Assembly: GCF_000710775.1 (NCBI RefSeq)
Contig: NZ_JOJP01000001.1
Coordinates: 3,030,744-3,094,743, forward strand
From: Endozoicomonas elysicola
Lineage (GTDB): Bacteria > Pseudomonadota > Gammaproteobacteria > Pseudomonadales > Endozoicomonadaceae
Length of the DNA: 64,000 nt
Direction of reading: 5' to 3'
A program made the translations under genes and the position numbers. The stretch's first letter is position 1; the number at the start of each line of letters is the position of its first letter. Positions 26,817 to 38,026 of this stretch are shown in pieces. The notes below the pieces were generated by a model that searched no databases, had not been told where the DNA came from, and saw nothing but the letters and a program-made list of their open reading frames with translations.

Positions 26817-27671
26817 ATGTCTCTACCTCCCTATTTTCTTGGATTGCCCATGTGGAGTAATCGGGATTGGCTGGGAGGTCTTTTCCCGCAGAATGCTTCC
26901 AGTAAAAGCTTTCTGAATCATTACAGTTCGGCCTTTAATACGGTGGAAGGTAATACAACGTTTTATGCGTTGCCCAGTGAGGCAGTCATAGCCAGCTGGA
27001 AGTCCCAGTTGAATCCCGGTTTTCGTTTCAGTTTCAAACTCCCAAAAGATGTCACTCATACCGGTCATTTATCCAGCAATGACTTGCTGCTACAGTTTTT
27101 TGAGCGGCTGGAGCCTTTGAAGGCTTCACTTGGCCCTTTTATGATTCAATTGCCCGCAGCGTTTGCTCCCTCCCGTTTTGTTGAGCTTGAGCGTTTCCTG
27201 AATTCTATTCCATCAGAGTATTCTTACGCGGTCGAAGTGCGTCATCCGGTTTTTTTTAATAAGGGTGATGAAGAGCGTCGGCTTAACCATCTGCTGATGA
27301 GTTTGAATATGAATCGTGTCTGTTTTGACAGCCGCTCCCTGTTTAGCAGGCCTGCCAGAAATCAAGTAGAGCAAGATGCTCAAAGCAAAAAGCCCCGCTT
27401 ACCCGTTCATGCTATTGCTACCGGCGATTTTCCCGTTGTTCGCTTCATCGGGTTGGGTGATATGAGGTGTGATGAAGCGTACCTTGAACCCTGGAAACAA
27501 AAACTGAGAGAGTGGATTGCTGAAGGAAAGTGCCCTTACTTTTTTATGCATAGCCCCAGCAATCGGGAGGTTCCCCATCTGGCTCAGACTTTTCATAACA
27601 GTTTTCAGGATTTAGCTGGATGGGAGAAGTTGCAGATTGATTATCAAACGGATCAGCTGGATATTTTTTAA
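26817..27671 (+). CDS. DUF72 (YecE-like) protein
   Basis: A 284-residue TIM-barrel protein of the DUF72 family. The segments HYSSAFNTVEGNTTFYALPS, FRFSFKLPKDVTH, LGPFMIQLPAAF and YAVEVRHPVFF are characteristic. Its role is unknown; a link to DNA repair has been suggested from gene neighbourhoods. It starts 16 nt after recR and is probably cotranscribed with it. Confidence 0.88.
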   Translation: MSLPPYFLGLPMWSNRDWLGGLFPQNASSKSFLNHYSSAFNTVEGNTTFYALPSEAVIASWKSQLNPGFRFSFKLPKDVTHTGHLSSNDLLLQFFERLEPLKASLGPFMIQLPAAFAPSRFVELERFLNSIPSEYSYAVEVRHPVFFNKGDEERRLNHLLMSLNMNRVCFDSRSLFSRPARNQVEQDAQSKKPRLPVHAIATGDFPVVRFIGLGDMRCDEAYLEPWKQKLREWIAEGKCPYFFMHSPSNREVPHLAQTFHNSFQDLAGWEKLQIDYQTDQLDIF

Positions 27672-27825
27672 GGGCCTGTTCATGACCTTATGTAAATAGC
27701 GAAAACAGGGGGGGCTTGCCGTCTACAGCTCGACTAAAAAGTATTACCAGACTTTCAAATATGGGAAATGATTTGATTGTGGATAAAGGGAGAAGGGTAT
27801 TAGCCATGATGGCGGGTAAAAGATT

Positions 27826-27902
27826 TGGTCGGAGCGAGAGGATTTGAACCTCCGACCCCCACAACCCCATTGTGGTGCGCTACCAGGCTGCGCTACGCTC
27901 CG
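27826..27902 (-). tRNA. proL: tRNA-Pro (anticodon GGG)
   Basis: A 77-nt cloverleaf on the minus strand. The acceptor begins CGGAGCG and ends CGCTCCGACCA with an encoded CCA. The anticodon stem CCACA/TGTGG encloses loop ATGGGGT, so the anticodon is GGG. The T arm GGAGGTTCAAATCCTCT is canonical. It closely resembles the E. coli tRNA-Pro(GGG). Confidence 0.97.
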
Positions 27903-28462
27903 ACTCTCCTGAAGAGCCGATGCGACGTCTCTTCCGAATGATTTGTATGTTACCTGAAACCCGATCTTTTGCAAGTTCTTGATGTTGCAGACTTCTTTGG
28001 TTTGAAGCTTTACTCTTTTGTGGCTTCATAAGGCCAGTTGATGCTGTTTTGTTGAAATTATATAAACTATCGTGCATTGATTTCAATTTATACGTCTGTA
28101 GTCGCTTGCAGGGTCGTTCCTGATCATTAAGTGTTTCGTTAATTCGTGAGCCTATTATTACGCGTAGTTTTGTCAGACTTCAGACAAGTTATTGGTTAAT
28201 GGAACTTTATCGATTTTCAAAGGACGAAAAGACACGGCTATTGTAATTTAGCTGGAAAAGCCCCATCTTAGAGACTATGGCCAGTTTTACAGGTGATTGA
28301 GACTGTATTTCAGGTGTTTCCTGCTGTGGGCTGACCATGTATTAAGCACGTAATAGATCGTGTCCTGAATGCCTGCCAGGTTTTCATTTTTCTATTTTTT
28401 ATCCGGTGAACAGGCCGGTATATGGCAGGCTTTACTGGTAATGAACATATAGGGGCTGAGCT
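27903..28462. other. Intergenic region between tRNA-Pro and lon
   Basis: 560 bp without a credible gene. It should hold promoters for tRNA-Pro (minus) and lon (plus). CCCCATCT at 28261-28268 resembles a heat-shock sigma32 -10, but no CTTGAA-like -35 lies at the right distance. An 8-nt repeat GCCTGCCA/TGGCAGGC flanks the last 70 bases before lon. Confidence 0.4.
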
Positions 28463-30886
28463 ATGGATAATAAAGATACCCTGCAACCATCAGAGAGCTT
28501 CGATCTGCCGTTGTTACCCCTCCGTGATGTTGTGGTCTATCCACATATGGTGATCCCGCTCTTTGTTGGTCGGGAAAAATCCATTCAGGCGCTGGATCTG
28601 GCAATGTCAGGGGATAAGAGAATTCTACTGGTAGCTCAGAAAAGTGCACAGACCGATGATCCACAGGTGGAAGATCTGTTTTCTGTGGGTACAGTGGCCA
28701 GTATTCTTCAATTGCTGAAGCTGCCAGACGGTACCGTAAAAGTTCTGGTGGAAGGTGAAACTCGAGTAACCATTGATGCCATCTATGAAGATGACGGGCT
28801 GGTAAAAGCTAAAGTACATGAGCAGTTGTCAGAGCAAATCAGTGACCGGGAAGGTGAGTTGCTGGTTCGATCTGTAATGTCACAATTTGAACAGTATGTT
28901 CAATTGAGTAAGAAGGTGCCCAATGAGGTACTTAGCTCACTGTCTGGGATTAAAGACCCTGGCAAGCTGGTGGATACCATCAGTGCGCATATGCCAATGA
29001 AAATCGAGGACAAGCAGAAGATGCTTGAAATCGAAGATCTGGGTGATCGTCTGGAGTATCTGATCGGGATTATGCAGGGAGAGATGGATTTTCTTCAGGT
29101 AGAGAAGAAAATTCGTGGTCGCGTTAAAAAGCAGATGGAGCGCAGCCAGCGTGAGTATTATCTGAATGAGCAGATGAAGGCCATTCAGAAAGAGTTGGGC
29201 GATATGGACGATGCCCCCAATGAGCTGGAAGAGCTTAAGGCAAAAATTGATCAGGCAGGTATGACCCAGGAAGCCAGGGAAAAGACACTGGCGGAACTGG
29301 CAAAGCTCAAAATGATGTCACCGATGTCGGCAGAGGCAACGGTGGTTCGTGGGTACATTGACTGGATGCTCAGTGTACCCTGGAAAAAACGCAGCAAAGT
29401 TCGCCACGACATGAGACGTGCCCAGGATATTCTTGAGGCCGATCATTATGGACTGGAAGAAGTTAAGGAACGCATACTGGAATATCTCGCTGTACAGAAG
29501 CGGGTTCGTAAACTGAAGGGGCCTGTTCTCTGCCTGGTAGGACCTCCTGGTGTTGGTAAAACGTCGCTGGGTGAATCGCTGGCCAGGGCTACCAACCGTA
29601 AGTTTGTCCGGATGGCGTTGGGTGGGGTTCGTGATGAAGCCGAGATCCGTGGTCACCGTCGGACTTACATCGGTTCCATGCCGGGTAAGCTGATCCAGAA
29701 GATGGCGAAGGTTGAAGTTAAAAACCCTCTGATCCTGCTGGATGAGATTGATAAAATGGGTTCTGATATGCGTGGTGATCCCGCTTCAGCCTTGCTGGAG
29801 GTGCTGGATCCTGAGCAGAACAACTCATTTAACGATCACTACCTGGAAGTGGATTACGATCTTTCGGATGTCATGTTTGTCTGCACGTCTAACTCCATGG
29901 ATATTCCAGGCCCGTTGCTGGATCGTATGGAAGTTATCCGTATCCCGGGTTATACCGAGGATGAGAAGCTTAATATCGCCAAGCGTTATCTGATTCCCAA
30001 GCAAATCAAGCGCAGCGGCCTCAGAAAAGGTGAGCTTTCCTTTGACGATGATGCAGTGCTCGATATCATTCGTTACTACTCCAAAGAAGCGGGAGTGCGT
30101 GGATTAGAGCGTGAAATTGCCAAAGTTTGTCGCCGTGCTGTGAAACAGGAAGCGCTCTCTGAAAAGGATCGCAGGAGTGTTGTAACTACAGAGGCTCTTG
30201 AAGACTTTCTGGGTGTTCGCAAGTTTACTTATGGGCGTGCTGAAGATCAGGATCAAATCGGGCAGGTAACAGGCTTGGCCTGGACTTCAGTGGGTGGTGA
30301 ACTATTGACCATTGAGTCAGTAGCAGTACCTGGTAAAGGTCAGATCATCAAGACCGGTTCTCTGGGCGACGTTATGCAGGAGTCGATTCAGGCAGCTTTA
30401 ACGGTGGTTCGTTCCCGTGCGGCAGCGTTGGGGATTGATCCTGAATTTCATCAAAAAAATGATCTGCACATCCACGTTCCCGAAGGCGCGACACCGAAAG
30501 ATGGTCCAAGTGCGGGAGTGGGCATGTGTACCGCCCTGGTATCGATCCTGACTGGTATTCCTGTCAGAGCTGATGTTGCCATGACGGGGGAAATCACACT
30601 GAGAGGTCAGGTGCTGGCAATTGGTGGTCTTAAAGAGAAGCTGCTGGCAGCCCATCGTGGTGGTATTAAGAAGGTGCTGATTCCTGAAGAAAACCGCCGA
30701 GACCTCAAGGAGATTCCGGACAATATCAAGGCCGATCTTGAGATCATTCCAGTTCAATGGATTGATGAAGTTCTGGAGGTTGCCCTGTCGTATATGCCTG
30801 AAGCTTTGCCGGAAAAAGCACTGGAAGTTGCCGATTCTGAACAGAAATCCGGGCAGAAAAATGATGATCGTGTCAATACTCACTGA
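28463..30886 (+). CDS. lon: ATP-dependent Lon protease
   Basis: An 807-residue AAA+ serine protease. It has an N-terminal substrate-binding domain (about 12-205), Walker [10 protein letters not shown] near 360, and Walker [11 protein letters not shown]. The catalytic dyad is Ser683 ([10 protein letters not shown]) and Lys726 ([14 protein letters not shown]), equivalent to Ser679/Lys722 in E. coli. It degrades misfolded and regulatory proteins in the cytoplasm. The lon-hupB-ppiD order is conserved in gammaproteobacteria. Confidence 0.98.
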   Translation: MDNKDTLQPSESFDLPLLPLRDVVVYPHMVIPLFVGREKSIQALDLAMSGDKRILLVAQKSAQTDDPQVEDLFSVGTVASILQLLKLPDGTVKVLVEGETRVTIDAIYEDDGLVKAKVHEQLSEQISDREGELLVRSVMSQFEQYVQLSKKVPNEVLSSLSGIKDPGKLVDTISAHMPMKIEDKQKMLEIEDLGDRLEYLIGIMQGEMDFLQVEKKIRGRVKKQMERSQREYYLNEQMKAIQKELGDMDDAPNELEELKAKIDQAGMTQEAREKTLAELAKLKMMSPMSAEATVVRGYIDWMLSVPWKKRSKVRHDMRRAQDILEADHYGLEEVKERILEYLAVQKRVRKLKGPVLCLVGPPGVGKTSLGESLARATNRKFVRMALGGVRDEAEIRGHRRTYIGSMPGKLIQKMAKVEVKNPLILLDEIDKMGSDMRGDPASALLEVLDPEQNNSFNDHYLEVDYDLSDVMFVCTSNSMDIPGPLLDRMEVIRIPGYTEDEKLNIAKRYLIPKQIKRSGLRKGELSFDDDAVLDIIRYYSKEAGVRGLEREIAKVCRRAVKQEALSEKDRRSVVTTEALEDFLGVRKFTYGRAEDQDQIGQVTGLAWTSVGGELLTIESVAVPGKGQIIKTGSLGDVMQESIQAALTVVRSRAAALGIDPEFHQKNDLHIHVPEGATPKDGPSAGVGMCTALVSILTGIPVRADVAMTGEITLRGQVLAIGGLKEKLLAAHRGGIKKVLIPEENRRDLKEIPDNIKADLEIIPVQWIDEVLEVALSYMPEALPEKALEVADSEQKSGQKNDDRVNTH

Positions 30887-31583
30887 TCATTGATTATGAA
30901 TGGCCGTTCTAATTTGGGCGGTCGTTCAGTAATGACGGGGCTTTCCGGTTGATTCTTCAGTTGACAGAACCGTCGGACGATTGGTATAAATTGCCGCTAC
31001 TTCGGATCAGGAGTTAGGTCTGAGCCATAGAACCAAAGGTGTTAAGCAGCTTTGGCTACATGCGGATAAAAGTAATCTTCTTTTACCGGAATAACCGAGC
31101 AGGTTAATGCTGTAACCGGTGATTTGCTTTCTAATGACCCTCCGAACAGGAACTAACTGCTTCCCCGATTTAATCAGCCCCCTGGATGATTGCAAGTGCT
31201 TTCAGAATCTTGGGGGAGGGCGGTCATTCCGCCAGACTTCATGAATATAGTTAGACAATTTGCTTGACGGCAGATTATCAGACTTCATACTGCCTCGGTA
31301 TTATCGCTCGCGTTACGCGGTCGGTACGACTGGTTTCCATCGGGCAAAGTGAGTTCTGGCGATTATTTTCAGTGGTCAGAGATTAAATTGGCTGGTTGGC
31401 AGGCTATTAAGCACGAAGGTGCCTGTGTGGTGCTTGTTTTTCACTTGAAAATGCAGCAGCATAGCGGTCGCACCCGATTGGGTAGATGATAGAAGACCGG
31501 CAAATTACTCAGTTGCCAGCACGCTTTCTGTGTCTATCCTCTGTTAATGATTGAAATCGCATCCTACTTAGAAGGGGAATAGA
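30887..31583 (+). other. Long non-coding gap lon-hupB with two promoter-like sites
   Basis: 697 bp without a convincing reading frame. TTGACA (30961-30966), an 18-nt spacer and TATAAA (30985-30990) form a near-consensus promoter. TTGACG (31264-31269), 16 nt and CATACT (31286-31291) form a second. The stretch from 30997 to about 31240 contains several short inverted repeats, for example CCAAAG/CTTTGG and GATAAAAG/CTTTTACC. It may be a long hupB leader or a small RNA gene. Confidence 0.55.
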
Positions 31584-31856
31584 GTGAACAAGTCCGAGCT
31601 TATTGATGCTATCGCTGCATCTGCAGACATTTCTAAGGCTGCCGCTGGTCGAGCCCTGGACGCCGTGATTAACTCTGTCACTGGTGCACTGAAAGATGGT
31701 GAGCAGGTTGTTCTGGTAGGTTTTGGCACATTTTCTGTGAAAGAGCGTGCCGCTCGTACTGGTCGCAACCCACAGACAGGCGAGCCTATTGAAATCGCTG
31801 CTGCAAGAATTCCAAGCTTCAAGGCTGGTAAGGCTCTTAAGGATGCCGTGAACTGA
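31584..31856 (+). CDS. hupB: DNA-binding protein HU-beta
   Basis: A 90-residue histone-like protein with GTG start preceded by AGGGGA. It carries GFGTF (46-50) and the DNA-binding arm [14 protein letters not shown]. It acts as dimer or heterodimer in nucleoid architecture. Its position between lon and ppiD is the conserved HU-beta locus, which separates it from the HU copy at 4.5 kb. A long leader precedes it and a strong terminator follows. Confidence 0.97.
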   Translation: MNKSELIDAIAASADISKAAAGRALDAVINSVTGALKDGEQVVLVGFGTFSVKERAARTGRNPQTGEPIEIAAARIPSFKAGKALKDAVN

Positions 31857-31957
31857 TAAGGCACTCTCCGTAGGGCTTTCTATCGGTTCTATTTCATCAG
31901 GTGGACAAGGCAGGGTTCCACATGAATTATTTCAGGGGAGTTGTCTGCCGGTTCACG

Positions 31958-31990
31958 AGAAAGCGCATCCGATGATGCGCTTTTTTTTTA
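31958..31990 (+). terminator. Rho-independent terminator of hupB
   Basis: AAAGCGCATC (31960-31969), loop CGAT, GATGCGCTTT (31974-31983), then further T residues to 31989. Confidence 0.92.
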
Positions 31991-32069
31991 AAGCCCGGTC
32001 TTCATCACCGGGGGTGAAGAATAAGGGGTTTACTTTGCTGTCTCAGCGGCCCTGGTACCTGAGGTTTAT

Positions 32070-33971
32070 ATGCTGCAATCGATGAGGGACAAAGCGAAGA
32101 GTTGGGTGACATTTGTTGTCGTCGGCATCATCGCTTTTATGATGGCCATTACTGGCCTCGAAACACTTGCGCCCAATCCAAACAATCCAGAAGTGGCGTC
32201 AGTGAATGGTAAGGATATAACTCGGGCAGAGCTGGCTCAGGCTGTAGATCAGCAGAGACGGGTCTTGATTCAGCAAATGGGTGGGCAGTTTGATCCCTCC
32301 ATGCTGGATGATCAGTTATTACAAAGCTCGGTTCTGGAAGCTTTGATTGATCGTCAGCTGTTGCTTCAAAATGCTGAAGATCAAAAAATGGACATCAGCC
32401 AGTCTCAGATTGATAAGCTGATCGTCTCCATGCCACAGTTTCAGCAAAATGGCCGCTTCGATGCAGATCGTTTTCAGATGATGGTGCGCAGTTATGGTAT
32501 GTCGCCACTTCAATTCAGAGACGCCATCCGTGAAGAAACACTATTGCTTCAATTGCGCTCCGGGGTTGCGAATACCGAGTTTGTGACCGTGGAAGAACTC
32601 AAGCGCCTGCAAAGCCTTGAAGGTCAGACTCGAGACCTTGCCTGGGTCGTTCTGCCTGCAGATGAGGTTCGAAAAGCTATTGTGCCTTCTGATGATGAAA
32701 TCAAGGCCTATTACGATGCCAATTCGAATCAGTTCATGACGCTCGAACAGGTTGTGGTGGACTATGTTGTTCTGAACAAGAATGACATTGCCAAAAGTAT
32801 CGATGTTTCGGCTGAAGATATTAAAGCGGAATACCAGTACCGTATTGAGCAGTTGAAGCAGCAGTCTGGAAATAACGCTCATGTTTCCGTCATTCTGATT
32901 CAGACTGGTGAAGATCGCTCGTTCGATGAGGCAAAGGCCAGGGCTAATGAAGTTGTCGCTAAACTGGAAGCTGGAAACAGTTTTTCTGAATTGGCCAGGT
33001 CCTATTCTGATGATCCTATGACAGCTGAGAAGGGTGGTGATCTTGGGGCTGTAGAGCCAGGATTCTTCGGTGATGAGTTCGATAATACGGTAGCCGGGCT
33101 TGGTGTTGGTGAGGTGTCCGGGCCCATTGAAACTGACTTTGGCCTACAGATTTTGACAGTCACTTCTCGTGATGAAGTGGATGTTCCATCACTGAATGAA
33201 ATGAGTGCAGAAATTGAAACAGCGCTCAAGCAAAACGAAGTTGACTCGTTGTTTCTGGAGCAGACAAGGCAGCTCGCTGATATCAGTTTTGAGGCTTCTG
33301 ATCTGACTCAGCCTGCCGAGCAGCTAGGTCTTAACATTATGACCAGTGAGCCTTTTGGTCGTAATGGTGCTGATTCAGGTATTGCTAGTGATGGCCGTGT
33401 ATCGGCTGCGGCTTTCAGTGATGATGTCCTGAATCTTGGCGCTAACAGTGAGCTGATTGAGATTACACCTGAACAGGCTGTTGTGCTCAGAGTCAAAGAT
33501 CACAAGAAGCCTGAATTGATCCCATTGGTTGATGTTAAAGACGCCATTGCTGCAACATTGAAAGATAGCCGTGCCGCGGAACAACTGGCTGCAAGTTCTG
33601 AAGAGTTGATTGCCAAACTCCAGTCAGGTTCTTCGCTGAAAGTACTGGCTGATGAGCAGAAGCTAGAGGTTGTGGAAAGCCTGAAAACCAACAGAAATAA
33701 GGCTGATGTTCCTGCTCAATTACTTCAAAAAGCTTTCAAAATGCCTCATCCTGGTATGAGCGTATCTTATGATACCGCGATTCTTCCCAATGGCGATTAT
33801 GCCATTGTTGCCTTGAGTGCTATCTATCCGGGCGAGGCCGCGGCAAATCCTGAGCAGTTAAAGGGGTTGGGTCAATTCATAGCGGCAAGCAATGGCCGGG
33901 TTATGTTTGATGAATACCTTGCTAGTTTAAAAGAAAGAGGGAAGGTTAATATCCTGCTTAACAACGAATAA
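32070..33971 (+). CDS. ppiD: Periplasmic chaperone/peptidyl-prolyl isomerase D
   Basis: A 633-residue inner-membrane-anchored protein. A short cytoplasmic start is followed by one membrane segment (about 13-35), a SurA-like chaperone domain, and a parvulin (PpiC) domain around 265-360 with SFSELARSYSDDP and GGDLGAVEPG. A long C-terminal periplasmic part follows. It assists newly exported proteins at the SecYEG exit. Length and position after hupB match E. coli. Confidence 0.94.
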   Translation: MLQSMRDKAKSWVTFVVVGIIAFMMAITGLETLAPNPNNPEVASVNGKDITRAELAQAVDQQRRVLIQQMGGQFDPSMLDDQLLQSSVLEALIDRQLLLQNAEDQKMDISQSQIDKLIVSMPQFQQNGRFDADRFQMMVRSYGMSPLQFRDAIREETLLLQLRSGVANTEFVTVEELKRLQSLEGQTRDLAWVVLPADEVRKAIVPSDDEIKAYYDANSNQFMTLEQVVVDYVVLNKNDIAKSIDVSAEDIKAEYQYRIEQLKQQSGNNAHVSVILIQTGEDRSFDEAKARANEVVAKLEAGNSFSELARSYSDDPMTAEKGGDLGAVEPGFFGDEFDNTVAGLGVGEVSGPIETDFGLQILTVTSRDEVDVPSLNEMSAEIETALKQNEVDSLFLEQTRQLADISFEASDLTQPAEQLGLNIMTSEPFGRNGADSGIASDGRVSAAAFSDDVLNLGANSELIEITPEQAVVLRVKDHKKPELIPLVDVKDAIAATLKDSRAAEQLAASSEELIAKLQSGSSLKVLADEQKLEVVESLKTNRNKADVPAQLLQKAFKMPHPGMSVSYDTAILPNGDYAIVALSAIYPGEAAANPEQLKGLGQFIAASNGRVMFDEYLASLKERGKVNILLNNE

Positions 33972-33999
33972 GATTCTGTCTTATTCTGAGTGAGTGATT

Positions 34000-34026
34000 A
34001 AGGCCACCGAAAGGTGGCCTTTTTTA
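34000..34026 (+). terminator. Rho-independent terminator of ppiD
   Basis: AAGGCCACC (34000-34008), loop GAAA, GGTGGCCTT (34013-34021), then TTTT. Confidence 0.93.
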
Positions 34027-34034
34027 TATGGATC

Positions 34035-34053
34035 AAAGGGCGCTCTCAATTAG
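34035..34053. repeat. Solo copy of the MITE-like terminal repeat
   Basis: AAAGGGCGCTCTCAATTAG is identical over 19 nt to the reverse complement of 4451-4469, the right end of the element at 4274-4466. No partner end was found nearby. Confidence 0.6.
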
Positions 34054-34088
34054 GTCTGTGATCAGCCCTCATGACAAAAATTTATTGG

Positions 34089-34964
34089 TCAAACCACAGG
34101 TAACTTCTCTGCCAGCAGGTCTACAAGCATCCGTATTTTTGGTGAAAGCTGTCGGTTGTGCGGATACAGGGCCCATATACCTTCTCTGGGCTCGCAGAAT
34201 GGCTCCAGTAAAACAATCAGATCACGTGATTGGATAGCGTTGCTTACATAGTAACCGGGTAATTGCACAAGCCCCATGCCCCGTTTCGCAGCATCTGTCA
34301 GGATATGACCACTCATGCAGGTTAGGTTGCCACTGACCTTTATCGTTCGTTGCCTGCTGTTTTCCATAAACCGCCAATAGGGAGTGTTACCGGTCAGGCA
34401 GTTGTGCTGAATTAGCTCTGACAGAGTGTGTGGTGTCCCATGACGTTCAAGGTAGGAAGGAGCGGCACAGACAAACTGGGTTCGTGTCGAGAGCTGTTTT
34501 GCGATCATTGATGAATCTTTCAGATGGCCAAGGCGAATCGCCAGATCATACCCTTCCTGAACCAGGTCCAGAGTCTGGTTGGTCAGGTTGCAACTAACCT
34601 CGATTTGCGGAAACATTTCCATGTAATCCAGTATGACTGGCATAACATACTGCTCACCGTATGCAACGGGTGCTGTCATTTTTATCAGACCCTGAGGCTT
34701 CTCCTGTCGATTGGAAATCGCTCTTTCTGCATCTTCAAGGTTATTGAGAATCTGGCGGCAGTGCTGATAGAAAATGCCGCCTTCTTCAGTCATGGATACT
34801 TTACGGGTTGTTCGATAAAACAGCTTTGTTTTCAGTCTGTTCTCCAAGTGATTAATTTGACGACTGACCTGGGCTGTTGAAATGCCCAGCCGTTTTCCTG
34901 AAGTTGTGAAACTACGCGTCTCAGCTACGGTTACAAATTCGGTAATACCTTCTAAAGAATACAT
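34089..34964 (-). CDS. LysR-family transcriptional regulator
   Basis: A 291-residue LTTR with N-terminal wHTH (FVTVAETRSFTTSGKRLGIS...VSRQINHLENRL, about 10-50) and a C-terminal effector domain. TTRKVSMTEEG and the ligand domain resemble the CrgA-like LTTR group. It is divergent from frmA with a 143-bp gap. This suggests it controls formaldehyde detoxification, whereas enterobacteria use FrmR. The effector cannot be deduced. Confidence 0.9.
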   Translation of the reverse strand: MYSLEGITEFVTVAETRSFTTSGKRLGISTAQVSRQINHLENRLKTKLFYRTTRKVSMTEEGGIFYQHCRQILNNLEDAERAISNRQEKPQGLIKMTAPVAYGEQYVMPVILDYMEMFPQIEVSCNLTNQTLDLVQEGYDLAIRLGHLKDSSMIAKQLSTRTQFVCAAPSYLERHGTPHTLSELIQHNCLTGNTPYWRFMENSRQRTIKVSGNLTCMSGHILTDAAKRGMGLVQLPGYYVSNAIQSRDLIVLLEPFCEPREGIWALYPHNRQLSPKIRMLVDLLAEKLPVV

Positions 34965-35017
34965 TATTGCACTCAGGTAAAAATGATTTTCGAATCAGGT
35001 GGATTATCAATGGCTGA

Positions 35018-36238
<1,221 letters not shown>

Positions 36239-36248
36239 TTACATTTAT

Positions 36249-36330
36249 AGCCCCGCTACGACGTGTCAACAGGCCCTGGTAGCCTTTCTTTTCACAATAG
36301 CCCTGCTGCTTTATTGGTAGCTGCGGGGCT
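36249..36330 (+). repeat. Spaced inverted repeat between frmA and frmB
   Basis: AGCCCCGC (36249-36256) and GCGGGGCT (36323-36330) can pair across the gap between the two genes. It may be a leader structure for frmB. There is no T-run. Confidence 0.35.
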
Positions 36331-36351
36331 GCTCCTTACTGAGCCATAAAT

Positions 36352-37191
36352 ATGTCCCTGGAGAATATCAGCAGTAACAAACTGTTTGGTGGCTGGCATA
36401 AGCAGTACACTCATGAGTCAAAAAGTCTTGGTTGTGCTATGCGTTTTGCCATTTATCTTCCACCCCAAAGTCTGGAACAGCCGGTTCCTGTTCTTTACTG
36501 GTTATCCGGGCTGACGTGTACTGATGAGAATTTCATGCAGAAAGCGGGGGCCCAGCGTATTGCTTCAGAGTTGGGGATTGCGATTATTGCGCCTGACACC
36601 AGCCCAAGAGGGGATAACATTCCAGATGATCCTGAAGCAGCCTATGACTTTGGTCTCGGGGCTGGATTTTATGTGAATGCGACACAGTCTCCCTGGAGTC
36701 AGCATTATCGTATGTATGATTACGTGGTTTCTGAATTACCCGACCTGATTGAAGAACATTTTCCGGTCAGCAAAAAGCGCAGTATTTCCGGTCACTCAAT
36801 GGGGGGGCATGGTGCCTTAACTATTGCCCTTAGAAATCCTGACCGTTACTTATCAGTTTCAGCTTTCAGTCCAATCAGTAACCCGATGAACACCCCCTGG
36901 GGACAAAAAGCGTTTATGGGATACCTGGGCAATGATCGTGAACTTTGGAAAACATATGATGCCAGTGAGTTGATAAAAACCTCGACTGTATATGTTCCTG
37001 CATTAGTTGATCAGGGGAGTGAGGATTCCTTTCTGCCAGAACAGTTACAGCCTGAGGCATTGAGGCTGTCTGCATCAGGAGTGGGTTATCCATTAACGTT
37101 GCGAATGCAGGAAGGCTATGATCACTCTTACTATTTTATCGCTACATTTATAGAGGATCACTTAAAGTTTCACGCTGAGTATATTCTTTAA
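36352..37191 (+). CDS. frmB: S-formylglutathione hydrolase
   Basis: A 279-residue esterase D family alpha/beta hydrolase. The nucleophile Ser149 is in GHSMGGHGA. The oxyanion segment LSGLTCTDENF, the Asp region DQGSEDSF and the His in GYDHSYYFI complete the active site. It releases formate and glutathione from S-formylglutathione. It follows frmA by 113 bp on the same strand, so the two complete the glutathione-dependent formaldehyde pathway. Confidence 0.95.
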   Translation: MSLENISSNKLFGGWHKQYTHESKSLGCAMRFAIYLPPQSLEQPVPVLYWLSGLTCTDENFMQKAGAQRIASELGIAIIAPDTSPRGDNIPDDPEAAYDFGLGAGFYVNATQSPWSQHYRMYDYVVSELPDLIEEHFPVSKKRSISGHSMGGHGALTIALRNPDRYLSVSAFSPISNPMNTPWGQKAFMGYLGNDRELWKTYDASELIKTSTVYVPALVDQGSEDSFLPEQLQPEALRLSASGVGYPLTLRMQEGYDHSYYFIATFIEDHLKFHAEYIL

Positions 37192-37201
37192 CTGCTTGAA
37201 A

Positions 37202-37237
37202 GTACGATATTTACCGCTTAAGTGGTAAATATCGTAC
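37202..37237. terminator. Bidirectional hairpin between frmB and the convergent gene
   Basis: A perfect 14-bp stem GTACGATATTTACC (37202-37215) / GGTAAATATCGTAC (37224-37237) with an 8-nt loop. ATAATTTT follows on the plus strand. Confidence 0.7.
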
Positions 37238-37270
37238 ATAATTTTCCAGGACTGTCTCAAGGAGTCTTCT

Positions 37271-37840
37271 CTACTCTATTTCTTCTTCCCAATCATCAAT
37301 TAACCAGTCTCCGGTCATCCAGTACTGGTCAATGTCCATGCTTCTGACGGGATCATCGCCTTGATCAAACATCGTTTTGCCTTCTTCGAAGGCTTCATAG
37401 CATTCATCGGCCAGTATTTGTCCATGAATACTGAGACTGTTCCGGAAATCATCGGGATAACGCTTTAGGTTTTCATCCAGACCTTGGCTGGGATCTTGAG
37501 TCCAGATTTTCTTCAGGCTTGCTCTTGAAACGCCATAAATGATCTCGTCGATGTGAATTCCCTGGCAACGAGCCCAGAAGATTGCCATTAAGCTAAGGTC
37601 ATCCGGTTCTGACGTTGTAATCAAAGTAAGTGGCTGTTTTTTATGGCAATCAAACTCACTGGCGAGTAAGTGTAGAGCAAGCCCTTCAGCGGTATAGAGA
37701 GGGCTGATATGGCAGGCGTTACAGGCAGTCACGAGTATTTGACCAGAGGAGTCCAGTATACAGGTAGTAAATGGAAATGCGGGATTAGCATTGATGCCCA
37801 GTTCCAGCAACTCACCCATCAGCTCGGTGTAATCAGACAT
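37271..37840 (-). CDS. Deaminase-fold protein lacking zinc ligands (pseudoenzyme)
   Basis: A 189-residue protein resembling the guanine/tRNA-adenosine deaminase branch of the cytidine deaminase superfamily. TTSEPDDLSLMAIFWARC (75-92) aligns with the family TSCEPCPMCLGAIYWAR, and IDEIIYGVS follows as expected. The zinc-binding residues are gone: the HAE motif reads Thr50-Ala51-Glu52, and both Cys of PCxxC are replaced by Asp80 and Ser83. Catalysis by the normal mechanism is therefore unlikely. The frame is intact and codon use looks normal, so it is probably expressed. The acidic C-terminus (DWEEEIE) is unusual. A regulatory role is a guess. Confidence 0.7.
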   Translation of the reverse strand: MSDYTELMGELLELGINANPAFPFTTCILDSSGQILVTACNACHISPLYTAEGLALHLLASEFDCHKKQPLTLITTSEPDDLSLMAIFWARCQGIHIDEIIYGVSRASLKKIWTQDPSQGLDENLKRYPDDFRNSLSIHGQILADECYEAFEEGKTMFDQGDDPVRSMDIDQYWMTGDWLIDDWEEEIE

Positions 37841-38026
37841 AGCGATAACTCCAAACCACCATGAATCTGACAGGTAGTCCCGGACTCACAGTGAACATCA
37901 TTGAGTACATGTTAACAACGATATCTCAACATAGTTGAAGGTCGGCATTTTGTCCGGTTTGAGGCCTTAATTATGCTTGTTGAATAGGGCGCTATATGAT
38001 GGCAGCTTTTCTATTTAAGGGGTGTT

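Noticed and set aside
28261-28268. CCCCATCT as a heat-shock sigma32 -10 for lon
   Set aside because: No CTTGAA-like -35 at 13-17 nt upstream; lon heat control cannot be claimed from this alone.
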